DNA of 64,000 nucleotides from Acanthaster planci (Eukaryota; Echinodermata; Asteroidea; Valvatida; Acanthasteridae), in contig NW_019091521.1 of the NCBI RefSeq assembly GCF_001949145.1, positions 62,001-126,000 of the forward strand. Direction: 5' to 3'. Every line of letters begins with the position of its first letter. Within the stretch, counting starts at the first letter, position 1. Positions 1 to 11,705 of this stretch are shown here, piece by piece. The translations under genes and the position numbers were made by a program. The notes under the pieces are model-generated. The model made no database searches. It was not told the DNA's origin and saw only the letters and a list, made by a program, of their open reading frames with translations.

Positions 1-1423
1 GAGGGACGAGCTACAGCTGTACATGGAGGCTTTTTCACTGGACCTCAAAAGGGCGTATCAGAGGCAATAAAATCCACCTGTATCACCAATGGGGGGGGAC
101 CTAATTGGCTTATCCGTCAAGTTGAACTTACCAACTGGTGACACACAGTGTAAAATCTTTGACATTGATGCCAGGTATTGCGGAAAAGCTGTCAAGTGAG
201 AGCCCCTTATAAGAAGGTATGCGAGGGGCCAAGAACGACAACCATGTACCGTGTATGTTACGGGATAACTGACTGGGGAAGAGCAGCGTACATGTAAGTC
301 TGACTTGATTCAAGTCAAAGCCTACAGAGAAAGAATTCAGTTATACTGCTGCAGCTCATCACCTTTGGGACAGTCTTACAATAGAGGGATTTCACATTAG
401 CGCCGTCTGCGCATATCTGCATCGAAACCGAGGCTCTCTGTGTTGAACTTCATCGCGCGCCCGCGGAGTCCACACAGTACATGGAGTATCCGGTTCCTAA
501 GTGTGACGCCACTTAAGTTTAAACCACGCCCACTGCACAACATACACGACCATCCCAGGTACGTTAGTTCGCGGTCAATTGTCGTTATTTTTTTTTTGAT
601 TATGTGTCGAGTTAGCCTGAAAGACTCTTCCACAAAACTTTTCAGCCTGAAAAGTCTGAATTTAACCTACCTTTATATATTTTGTGTCTTGACTCCTTAC
701 TTTCAATCGTCTGATCGTATTAAGAATTGAAGCAGACACATACAGCCTCGTTTTCAAATGCCGAAGTGCGCAGATTGACGCTAAAAGCGTCGTATTGGGA
801 TCCCTCTATAGCCACTGAAAAACCTCATATGTGGTGCCTTTCAAATGAAGTCCTCAAACACACCCCTTCATTCAAGATTTCATATTGATACATGTAGATA
901 GCTCAGACCCAAGCACACTGAATACATGTACATGTAGTTTCCTCATGGTATTTATCATTACCGCCAATTTTGTAACTGGTATGCTGACAACCCCTGTAAG
1001 ATTACATGTAGAGGTTGCTGCCATCAACGTGAATATCCAGGCTGCTTGCTCCATGATTCACAGAGTCCCTGAGAACCAATGTAAAGGATAAACTTGATTA
1101 AAACAAAGACATTTCAACAGAGAAAAATATACTTTTCTACTGAATGCTAAAAACGCAGTCATGATCATGTCAACACATACATGAATGATGGCATCCCCAG
1201 TTCCGAAAAGGGGAACTGTTTAGCATTTTCAATGAATCCCAGCAACTTGGTGCTTGGTGTTATGACAACAGCATAATGGACAAATTTCAAAGTGGCAATT
1301 AAAGCAGCAATGGCAAACACTTCTTCAAAGGTCATGTAAAGGGCCAAGAACCTGGTGAAACCTGTGATGAACAGACACTTTAAGAAAGTAGTTGCAGGAC
1401 AGTGCAAGACTTATTTACAGGTT

Positions 1424-1837
1424 TAGGGCTGTGCCGAATATCTGAATAACCGAATATTCGATCGTTTGTCGAATAGTCGAATTTTCATTTTTGAATTTGA
1501 ATATTTGAATGCAAAATTAATGAAAAGCGTTAGGAATCTTATGATTTACAAAGTAAATTATTCATTAAACAGATGAAAAGGAATGGAAATTTGTAACAGG
1601 GCAAGAATTCTTGTTCACTTCTTCAATCTTGCAAGTGGTTGGAGATACTCCTACTGTAGATGTGAGAAGCTATTATATTGATCATAATATACCATTGTGT
1701 GTGTGTTAAAGCAACTGATTTTGTATATGGTTCGTTCATCAACAATTTGCTGGTCGGTGTGACTGAATATTCAGATATCCGATCAAATTGTAGGTTGAAT
1801 ATTCGCAGAGTGAATTATTCAAATTGACTCAGCCCTA
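1424..1837. mobile_element. hAT-type MITE with 8-bp target-site duplication
   Basis: A 414-bp element bounded by TAGGGCTG…CAGCCCTA, with extended A/T-rich inverted termini (GCCGAATATCTGAATAACCG and its approximate complement). Flanks TACAGGTT (1416-1423) and TACAGGTC (1838-1845) match at 7 of 8 bases, fitting the 8-bp duplication of hAT transposons. No transposase is encoded. Confidence 0.85.
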
Positions 1838-1845
1838 TACAGGTC

Positions 1846-2939
1846 CAGCCAACCTGTCACGTGATGGGCACTAAGGACTGAGGTTTTATGCCAGTAAACA
1901 TCGTAAACATACATGTACGTGCATATTAATGAACATAATACTTAGCATTTGAGAATGGTGGCATTTTCATGGGATAGGGGCCGCCCACAGAGTATGTATG
2001 CATGAAGGGGGAGGGTTGGTATACCATGCGTACAGAGAGAGAGGGGGGTTTCAAGTCAGTGCGTACCGTGTGCGAACCGAAACTTTCCCTAAAAAATGAA
2101 ACATCATATCAGCACACTTTTTTAGTTATAGGGCCTACAAATAAAATCCAGAACCAGCTTTTGTGCATCCAAAAACCATTCAAACACAGTACTCTCCACC
2201 GTGCACCCCAACATTTATCCTCCCGTGCCAACTCCCGTACATGTATATTAGTAAACTGCAAAGACTGGCAGCGTCAACGGAATTGTGGAATGCGTATGCG
2301 TAAAGGGAGGAGTAGGGGTCTGAAAAGTTGGCATTTTGTGCACACATGTACAGTCTTTATGGACAGTCCATAAAAGCAACAGTATACACCAGCGGAACAT
2401 ATCCGCAACTCAGTTAAAGGGGTGCTTTTTAACTTTGTTCTTACATGTAGCTCGGCACCAGGCCTAGTAACTTGGGCACTGTGTACTCCTTTTTTACAAT
2501 GATTTTTTTTACTCAGATGGTCTGGCTGACCAGTACAACATTCCGAGTCAGTGTCGGTAAAAAAGCCACCCCGGATACTTGGTCTAGCCCGGCACCATGT
2601 TGACAGCTTTTTACATGTACAAAGCAGAAGTTTTATCATATTACAGATAGCACTTCTGATGAATGTAACGCAAACTTCTTTCTGATGTTCTGCAATTCTT
2701 TTGCTGAAATATTTACATGGACATGTGCATGTAGGCAACACTTGACTCTTGACACCTGACAGTCTAAAACTGTCGTGGAATTGACGCTACAAACTATGGA
2801 TGTCCTTGTTCTTTAATGTGTACCAGTGCGTGAGGGGAAACTACCGGTACAAATGCATCTAATTTGCGAGAGTCTGATGAACGTGATGTGTATGTAATAG
2901 TATAAGTAGGCCCCTGCATTACATTCCTGGAATGCACCG
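1846..2939. other. Intergenic, nothing recognised
   Basis: No supported gene. Open frames here lack splice or domain support. Contains several TACATGTA motifs. The flanking stretch 1-1415 is likewise without a recognisable feature. Confidence 0.6.
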
Positions 2940-3200
2940 ACAAGACTGGCAGAGACCTCCCAACCAAACTCAGTTAAGATGGAACCCATTGCAGGAAAGG
3001 AGAATGTGACAAGTCAGCCATCATCAAGCACTTCCACACAGAAGACTACCTGATCAACTGGAACCAAGCTGAACTCATTGCCAACATTGAACATTGGTAC
3101 CCATGCCACATCAGGGAAGCCATTGAAATCATCAAGCACAATGTTTCCAAGACATCAGCATCAACTTCAGAGACATCCTCACATTGGTGTACATGTACCA
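2940..3200 (+). mobile_element. Decayed retroelement fragment, Penelope/GIY-YIG C-terminal type
   Basis: One frame reads KSAIIKHFHTEDYLINWNQA then WYPCHIREAIEIIKHNV. The pattern (polar-H…I.W..A.. then W..R.IREAIEI.K) is the C-terminal part seen in Penelope-like retroelement proteins of invertebrates. Flanking sequence is interrupted by stops, so this is debris. Confidence 0.5.
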
Positions 3201-3479
3201 GTCAAACAGGTCTCCTACGTACATGTATACTGAAGGATGCCTCCCAGCCTATGAGTCCCTACACCCTAGGCAACCATCCCCCACGGTCCTCTCCTTTACA
3301 CTGACACACCTCACTGATCCTCTAGCATCCCATGTTCTGCTCCAGTGCTCTTGATAGGATGGATCCTAGTTGTTATTGTTGTCCTTGTTGTTTTAATGGC
3401 GCTTTCAGTAACTCGCGCTATTTGCGCCAATAACTGTACGTTTATTCATACACTTTATTAATAAGCATCACATTACGGA

Positions 3480-3662
3480 GTTAAAGAAGAAGGTCCAGTT
3501 TTAGAGGCAGGAGGAAACCGCAGTACCCGGGGAAAACCTGCGCAGAGCGAGTATGGACTGGAAACCAAATGTACTTAAAGCCTGGGCCAAGCCGGGACTC
3601 GAACCTGGGCCTCATTGGTGCAAAGCGAGGAAAGAACCGCTACACTAACCCACTCCCCCGGA
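3480..3662 (-). mobile_element. tRNA-derived SINE
   Basis: On the minus strand the head has an A-box-like TAGTGTAGCGG and a perfect B-box GGTTCGAGTCCCG (3593-3605 in the complement), at tRNA-like spacing. An unrelated body follows (CCCGGGTACTGCGGTTTCCT and onward). The tRNA-like head no longer folds into an obvious functional tRNA. Confidence 0.65.
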
Positions 3663-3837
3663 TCGATCCTACATACATGTAAGTTAGCATCATCTCCATG
3701 ACCTCCAGACACCATACAGTACATGCATAAAGCAAGGACCCTTGGGTCCTTGCTCTATGGTACATGTAAGCTGCTTTATTATGTTTGGGTCTGTTTGGTA
3801 GAGGGTCCATGATTATTGAAACCTCTGCAGTCAATCT

Positions 3838-3900
3838 CCTGATCATGGACAGAGCATAAAGTCCGAAACGTTGACTGCCTCTGGTTCTTTTTGGAAACCA
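3838..3900 (+). mobile_element. Possible Penelope-like 3' tail fragment
   Basis: ATGGACAGAGCATAAAGTCC then GAAACGTTGACT resembles the terminal GACAGAG…GAAACGT segment at 3' ends of many Penelope-like and related retroelements. Only a short piece is recognisable. Confidence 0.35.
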
Positions 3901-4477
3901 CACCCACATACTCACAAAAGAGATGTGCTGTCCCTGTATGAGTACCGCCAGACAGGTACATGTATCCTTGTGTAGTGCTACCGCAAACCTTTACTTAATT
4001 TGCCACCTTCGTCGTGAAGAGCTTCAAAGAAAATCTGGGATAAAATAAGTAGAACTTTCATGCAAGGATGTAATTCATTATGGACAAGGGCAGGGATCAT
4101 TTTGTGTTCCATCCCATTTTTGGTGTGGCTACACGTTTGTGTACATGTACATTTGAAATGCCCTTGGGTGGAACATTCAGCAGAAAACGACAACATTAGG
4201 TGTTACATGTAGGTTACGCAAATGCTTTTGTACCCGAACCTAGGGACAGACAGACGAGGAGGCAATCAGAAAAAAAAAACATATAGTGTGGTACACGTAG
4301 CTTGAAGTACAGTACATGTAAATGTACGCTGAACATGTACACAAGACATCGCATATGTCCCAATCCGAAGCCATGAGCTTGGGCTGGAGTTACCCAGGCT
4401 ACAAACAGAGTAAATTTCTCAAAACTCTGGATGGAATTTAATATGCAGGTGCATCTACATGTATGTTCCAGCATCTT

Positions 4478-4496
4478 TTAACCCTAACCCCCTAGG
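4478..4496 (+). repeat. Terminal motif shared with 14583-14601
   Basis: TTAACCCTAACCCCCTAGG is an exact 19-bp inverse match to 14583-14601, followed in both by a GGAGGATT-type sequence. It is probably one end of a decayed TTAA-type MITE. Confidence 0.45.
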
Positions 4497-5835
4497 GTGT
4501 ATGTAAAATCGTATTGAAATTGGAGGATTTGGGACCATTATGGTTAATTAAAGCTTGTTATAGTTTAATCTAAAACTGTACAGAAAATGGAGTTTTGTTG
4601 GGTTCCATGTATACATGTGCACAGTAACCTTGGTAACTCTTCATCAATCCCGAGTTTTACAGCTGGTTTAAATGTTCGGAGTAAAATATTACTTGGCTCA
4701 ATTTCCGCATAATTTTGAATAAATCGCGTCTATGACACCTGTTCCCAATGTTTTCTTACATGTTGCAGTAGGCTAAATCATAAATGTTTTGGAATTTTCT
4801 TTGCTAAATTTCACTTTTTTAGGACATAGCCTATTAACACTTTCTGACGGCTGTTATAACATTTAAAGGGAAAAATTACGGTTGTCTGTATAATGGAATT
4901 CTTTCCGAGGCCGCCATGACATAAATCATGTGGCGCACGGAATTTTCCCTCTCCACTTCGTTAATCCATGGTAAATCACAAGTTAAACTTGAAGTATAGC
5001 GCATAAAATATTCCCCAATTCATCTAAACCTACAACACGCTCAACTTCCAAACACGCCTCGAGTGATTTGTAATAAGAGTTTGATAAATTAGTGTTTAAA
5101 AAATTCCATAAAACTTACTAGTCCGGGGAAGGTGGTAGTTAGGGAATTATTGCCTTATTTTCGCTGGTTCTCATGCAGGTTTCCGTCCGACCGTGTACAG
5201 TGTGAATGTTTGTCGCCTTCTTCAATTCAGTACACAACAATTCCAAGCACAAAACTGTATATTTTGTGGAAAGACTCTTTGACATTTAATTTTTACTCCT
5301 GAAATATATCATCAAAGGCCCAATCATTGGTTTACAGTCGTTTAAAGGAGACCTGTCCACTGAACGTGACAGCTTTTTAACGAATTTTTCAGGAGTCGAG
5401 TCCGGAGAGACTGCGCACGTAGCGCAGGGTGCGGCAGCAGAGAGCATTATACGTCCAAAGAATATTTACAGTGTTAAAAATCTTACGCTAATATTAAACC
5501 ACTATATAGTGTATACTTGTTTAATTAAAAAAACTTATTTAATTACAATTGTTAAAAAATTATTTTTAAAAATGCCTCCCAATTCGATGCTGATGATTCA
5601 GAATGTACTTTGTGATACGAGGCAATAAAATGACGTGACGTACATCTACACAAGCGCTTAAGCACGTACACACGTGTAGTCGTCGCGCACGTGCAGACTA
5701 ATGATGCCAAAATTGGCTAGTCTATATGCAGGGCGACCGGAGCACCTCTAGCATATAGCAGTGAACGGGCTCTGTACGTAAAATGCCGCAGCGTAATTGG
5801 ACGACCAACACGACCGACTAACGATCGACTTAATT

Positions 5836-6060
5836 TGAAGTCTAACGGGAAACAGGTCAACTCGTACCCGGAACATGTCTCGTCCCAGGTCAACTTGTAA
5901 ACGCAAATACAACGAAAACTTGATAACAACTTGTACCGAACTGCCGGTACTTACGATGGTGCAGCATCACGTGATGGCTGTAAAAAGCACACGGTGATAT
6001 TTCACGGTTGAGTTGACCGAAGTCGAGTTGGCAAACGGTCGAGTTGTCCGGACCCTCCCC
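5836..6060. repeat. Degenerate CAACTCGTACC motif cluster
   Basis: Repeated, partly inverted copies of GTCAACTCGTACC/GGTCGAGTTGTCC occur at 5856, 5889, 6008, 6024 and 6039. A related trio lies at 7207-7248. It is probably transposon-derived; the boundaries are unclear. Confidence 0.4.
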
Positions 6061-6322
6061 CCATGCTAGCCGTGGATTTTCGTGAAATGAAGCCACGAAA
6101 TGGCGCAATAAAAATCGGCGCGCGCGACAAGATTTGGTTCGCGCGGTAGCCCAACTTACACGGATTTTTTTAAAGTGAAGAAGAGGATTGTATATCGTAA
6201 TTAATAAATTAAAATTAATTACAAAGTCTTTCTTTAGCCTGTCCAAGCAAAGCAGCCAAAAAACAGCCGCAGGTGTACATGTACATGTAGTGAGTGCACT
6301 AATGAACGTTGGTGAGTTACTT

Positions 6323-6491
6323 TGGGTGCGTTCGATTACACGTGTAAGTCAAACTTACACGAGATGGAACGAGACGGGGACTTTAAGTTTCCAGAATGCC
6401 TTGGAAAACACACTGCAGCGTTCGATAAGCCTCATTTTGAGGCTTCCCTTGAGTGTAATACTGGTGTGTTCAGCCTATTCGAACGCACCCA
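6323..6491. mobile_element. Short MITE with TGGGTGCGTTCGA termini
   Basis: Inverted ends TGGGTGCGTTCGA and TCGAACGCACCCA delimit 169 bp. Termini of this kind occur in hAT MITEs of several marine invertebrates. No clear target-site duplication remains. Confidence 0.65.
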
Positions 6492-7248
6492 TGGTGGTAA
6501 TCATATCGTATACTTTTTTTAGCTTTTAGCGTCGATCTGCGCACTTCCGCGTTTGAAAGCGAGGTTTGCGGCGGCAGGCACGTGCACCTGTGAGCCTAGC
6601 GCCCATTACTGCAAGCTGCGCAGGCGTGTCGCTTGCTCAAATGGCGCCTATATTCGTATTTGGCGCCTATTTCCATTGTATTTGGGAATTGGTAGAAAGT
6701 GATTCTTGTCGTGCGTAGTCATAAGTAGGCCGCGCGGACATCCAGGAATTTCACAATAAAATACGGGTAGCAACCACACCGCGCCGGTGAAAACAACTGC
6801 AACGAGCGCGGGCGTACGCGTACGTACAGATCAAACAAAAGGTTGTACATGATGATAACCCGATCCTCAGACTAGCTGGCTGGTGCGTGCGTACGTCGCC
6901 GGCGCCAGGGTCGCTGTTTTCACCGCCGCAGTACCTGTCGTTTTGCGAGAAACCCAGATGTCCGCTCTGCCCCATAGTGAAACATCAAACCACTTAGGCC
7001 TACATATGATCAAACTGCTGAGGAAAAAATCTAGGCATTCGTTTACAAAAACAAGTAACAGGCTTCCTCCTTACAAACGTAAAATACTGAACTATGGACG
7101 TCCATGGGACTTCTTACCCCACTGGCCGCGGATGGACTTCCATCAATGATCTAGCAGGCTACGCCTACGTGGGACTGAATCTGGGTCATCTCTTACTAGT
7201 AGGCGGGACAACTCGTACCCAAGTCAACTCGTGCCCCAGTCAAGTCGT

Positions 7249-10200
7249 TCCTTGCATATTATTATCATCAGTGGATAATCCTACCAATGGCTGACATGCC
7301 TAGTGCCCTAGCTCTTCTAAGTTGAGCGTTAACAGTAGGCTATTCCTCATTTAGTTTCACGATTTTGGACGGGATCGTCCAAAATCGTAAACGCTCCACT
7401 CAGTAATAGTAGAGCCATGGAGGTAGGAAATATGCCCCTGCCCACCCTGCTGGATATGCCACTGTTATTTTCCCTTCGCCATGTTCACTTTCACTTCATT
7501 TTGCCCGTAAAAATCTCCTATATCATAGCAAATTTTAATTTTACAATGATATAAACATCGAGGTTTGGTGTGATATAACAACACACATTGGCTAAAAAAT
7601 TACTTGGGCATCTTCAGAAGTTTTTTTCGGGGGGGGGAGACGTCAATAACAAACTGCAGGGGGGGCCAATTTTCTCCTTTTTTTCTCAAGCAAATAATTA
7701 TTCTATTTCATTTCTAATTTTCATATCTTTGGCTGTTTCCTCCCCATTTTTTTCAAGGTCCCCTCTTGAAGTTTATGCATAAGTGTAAATGAAAAGGCAC
7801 CGTAATCCTTTCAACAGGCAATTTCTAAGCAAGGAGTTAGCCCCAGACTACTGGTCAGTCTACTGTGCTGGACGTCCCTCCGTAGTCGAGTGGCTACCAT
7901 GGAGTCAAAGTGGGCTGTCCCATTTCCTAATATGGAAATTCATCCCCCAAAACAGATTTATTTTGTTGTCTTTGTGTTGGAAATCAAGGTTGGTGACCCA
8001 TCTTCACTGAGTTCCACCCTGATTATACATCCCAGAACGACGGCATGCTACATAGGATTTATGAAACTACCGAAAAATATTTGCCGCGGGTGAAATTGAA
8101 ATCTCGCCACTTAGAGCTAGACATTCAATGTTTCAACTCAGTCGCCGTGGAGAGAAAGTAATTCGGGAATTGTTTTTGCAAGTTGCCCTTATATATGCTT
8201 CCGTACTTAGGAAATAGAAAGACCACAATTTTTGTTGACAGACAAGAGTTACCAGGTTTAAAACAGAAATACTGTTTGTGTTAAAATGGAAAATAAAGAA
8301 ACAGACAGATGGCTATCATGGAGTGGCGTCATATTCTATTTAATACTGTGATCATTAACTCTGTGACCAAGAAAGCAGTGGGGTCAGATGTACATGTACA
8401 TGCAACAGACAATCTCTGTTCTCACAAACAAAAGGTAACATACTGTAATCTTTATTATGACAGTAACACTACACAAAACTTTACATGTACAGGTTTTTAA
8501 TAAAAACTGAAAAGCACATAGGTGATACTTTTGCATTTTGCTTTCCAAAATTGAACAAGCTTTCCAGGCTATTTAGACAAAAAATAATTCACTTCTCACA
8601 CCGTAAGAAATGAAATATGTGGAATTTAATGTACCTGTTCTGTTCTCCAACATTTTTCAAGATAATACGGTGGTCAAATACTTCGACTCCTGCATAACCA
8701 TTTGGACTTGATTCATCAGTGAGGGGCTTGTGTGAACTAACTGAAAAATGTACGTGTCTTTTTGAAAAGAGTAAGGATATTTAATGGCATACACACAGTG
8801 AAACAAAGAATAACACAAGAAACTACATCTAGGCATCGCAACAGACAAAGATTTTGTTGAGAGGGGTACAGCGCTGTAGCCCTGTGTTAAAAACATGTAC
8901 AATGGTACGGATTCAGATGTGCTTAAGTAGGCCCCTTTCAAGCTACAGGATTTTGACAATATAGTAAATGTACAATGTTTACTCGTATACTTTCCTATTT
9001 GTGTCTTCCCTTGCTCATTTTCCACGTCTTTTTCTCCGAGTGGGAGCCTTTTAAGCGTTTATCGATGAACTTCCAGGATAAGCAGCTACGAGAGACAAGA
9101 CTATGTGCGACGAGACAACAGCTTGTTATAAACCTATTCTCAAGAGCAGGCTGAAGGTACGCAGGACACAACAAAACCAAGAAGTGCCCAAGAGGAAAAC
9201 CAGCCAGGCTTGACTGCGATGTTTCTCACCTTTTCATTTCAGAATATAAATGTTTATCTCTTTGGAAAGGGGCTGAAGGCAGGGGGTTCCCCCCAAGCCG
9301 AGCAATGTAAGCAAACGTGATTCCTGGTTCTAAAACTGTATTCAAGACCTTGAGTAAACCATAGAGGCAGGACACAGGAGTTACAAACTCTGGCACTTCA
9401 AAGTGTTCCGTGATAGTCACCGCAGAGTCAGACGAATAAAAGAAAACATTCCAATGCCCGATTACTGCCTGCATCTTAGCCTAACAAGCGGGGCCGGTAA
9501 TATCGTAGCAAAAGTTGTAGTGTTTTGCTTGCAATTAAATACAAATTATTGCTGTGACCAGGAAATACAGAGAAAAGTCCTTGAGTAAGAGAACTACTTT
9601 ACCGTCGTGAAAAAAAAAGTTATTTTGATACACTGTTCCATTTTCTATGAACAGTTTTTAATTTAATTCCCCTCCCAAAAATACATCAGTTTTCAATTCG
9701 AAGACTAGGTACGAATTTGGCTAAAAGTAAAGACTGGCCAACATAATGTTGACCATTACAAGAAAGCTAAGTACATATGGAGTAAAATGCGCTATTTCAT
9801 CAAACGGAGTGATCACGACATCTCGTAAAACACACTTTTGTACAAATGCCGTAACAAAAATGATTCAAACAAAACACAAAATCTTGTAAAAAACAGAGCT
9901 ATTTATTCACAAAATAACCCCAGAAGAAAGAGCTCATTAAGGGCAATGACTGCACATATAGTTTTAAGCACTCAGCGTAATGGCAAGCAAATGCGCAAGC
10001 ATTACACTGGATGTTGTTATGAGATCATACCAAACACCGACAAACCATAAAATATTCAATTTCCTACAACTCAGTACACGAAGTTTTAAGGATGCAGATG
10101 TGGCGGCGTTCAACGGCACAAAGGGGTTTTGTGGTTGTGAAACAGATGGCGCGTAGCAAGCGCTTGCTGCGCTCTGGCTATGGACATACCGAGCATGCCA

Positions 10201-11228
10201 GAAAGCGGTAGCAGGCCAGATGTTACAGCCAGGGCAGTTCAAACTCCTGTGTCCTTCCTCTATGAGTGGATGAGCAAAAATGAAAGCAGCAGGTTGCTGG
10301 TGTACATTTGACTTGGCAGTTGATTTGATTTTTGGGGTAAGATTTATGAGTGGCTGCATACACTGCTATGCAAGGGAAGTGTCAAATGCTTATCAAGCAA
10401 TGTATAAGTTCTTCAGTAGTCATTTCAGCGTGCTGCTCTCCCACACATTCGCACAAGTATTATACACAAATCAAACATGACTAAAAAATTTTGATTTGTT
10501 TTAAAACGAAAGTCAGGCTTTGTTACTTTGCCATGTACATAAACTACAATCCTCCAACAAGAATTGAACAGCAAACATTTCTATGCAAATGGCTGGGCAG
10601 TGATCAAGCTTTCGAGCTCCAAATGTGGGCAAAATCCTCTTGACTTGATCGTTACACAGCCTGTTGGCACCCTTTTAAATAAACACAGCTCTAGAGAAGT
10701 TTTGAAACATTTGTGAAAAGACTTCACCCGTGGTTTTGCACAATTTCTTGCCTGTGACAGAAGAGAGCCCCGAATGAGCATACATGTATCTCGCTTTTCA
10801 ATTCTGATCCTGACCACAGAGCTATATTAAATTACTAGAGTGTTGGCGTCTCTATTCCTTCCACAGAAAATCTATGACAGGGTCCTCATCAGTGCCGACA
10901 TTTTGAAGTCAAGTGTACGCTTGTGGGATGAAATGAAATAATACCGAACCTTTTTAAAACTATGCATTATATATGCAGTACATGAGTACATTGTATAGAT
11001 ATATGTGAGCATATTTTCTATCAGTAATATGCCGCTTTATAAAGCTGCAGCAAATTTCACCTGCAGAGCAGATGCAAGCGTGTTGGTATGGTTTACGTCG
11101 AGCACAACCAATTGCTCATTTACTGATTGAGCATTTAGGTTTTTGGCTTGTCAACTTTGTTGACACATTGTTTTAGAGTACGGCTGCAGATATGCAAATT
11201 GCTGTGCAAAAGCCGTACAAAATTTCTC
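7249..11228. other. Region downstream of DDX19, no recognised gene
   Basis: No conserved domain seen in any frame, including the minus-strand open frames at 8657-9474. Part of it may be DDX19 3' UTR; a minus-strand AATAAA lies near 9900, too far away to assign safely. Confidence 0.5.
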
Positions 11229-11402
11229 ATATGATGCCCGAGTTGCGGCAAACCCCCCCCCAATTGCGGCTTCTTTTGTGTTGGTGGAATCTTTGGAATT
11301 CCTTTCAGCTTTCTGAGTGGGGTGCAGTAGGCACAATAGCCATAGGGTATACGGCTTGTGCACCACATGGGGGGTGCCCCTTTACCGTATAATGTACTGG
11401 GA
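11229..11402 (+). mobile_element. MITE family 1, copy A
   Basis: Shares the core CTTCTTTTGTGTTGGTGGAA TCTTTGGAATTCCTTTCAG and imperfect inverted ends (GGCAAACCCCCC/GGGGGGTGCCCC) with copies at 54134, 54503 and 60648. It lies just downstream of the DDX19 stop codon and so may be part of its 3' UTR. Confidence 0.65.
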
Positions 11403-11646
11403 ATCAAATTTCTAGCTTTCCATCAGCCAAGCAGGCTTCACGTTGCCGTGCCGGTTAGCGCTCTGGTTATTTAATATAGCTCTATTATCTTAGCACATAC
11501 CACAAAACCAGATACGTGCATTTCTTGTCTTGTTTGGCCGAACAATTCCAGGACGTTAGATGTTCAAAAGAAAACAAGCGAAGTCAACTGCTGGTTCGAG
11601 TTACGACTTTTTTTTGGATATTTTGGAAGTCTCCAAGGCCTAAATA

Positions 11647-11705
11647 TCAAACAATCTTCTCCAGTTCTTCGGCATCGTCCGTGCTCAATGAGAGGATCTT
11701 CCGAC
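11647..11705 (-). CDS. DDX19: DDX19 exon 12 (C-terminus and stop)
   Basis: Acceptor TTGCAG|GTCGG. Reads [19 protein letters not shown] followed by TGA at 11649-11647. The pattern matches the acidic DDX19 tail (…LDTDDLDEIEKI..), and the phase agrees with exon 11. Confidence 0.92.
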
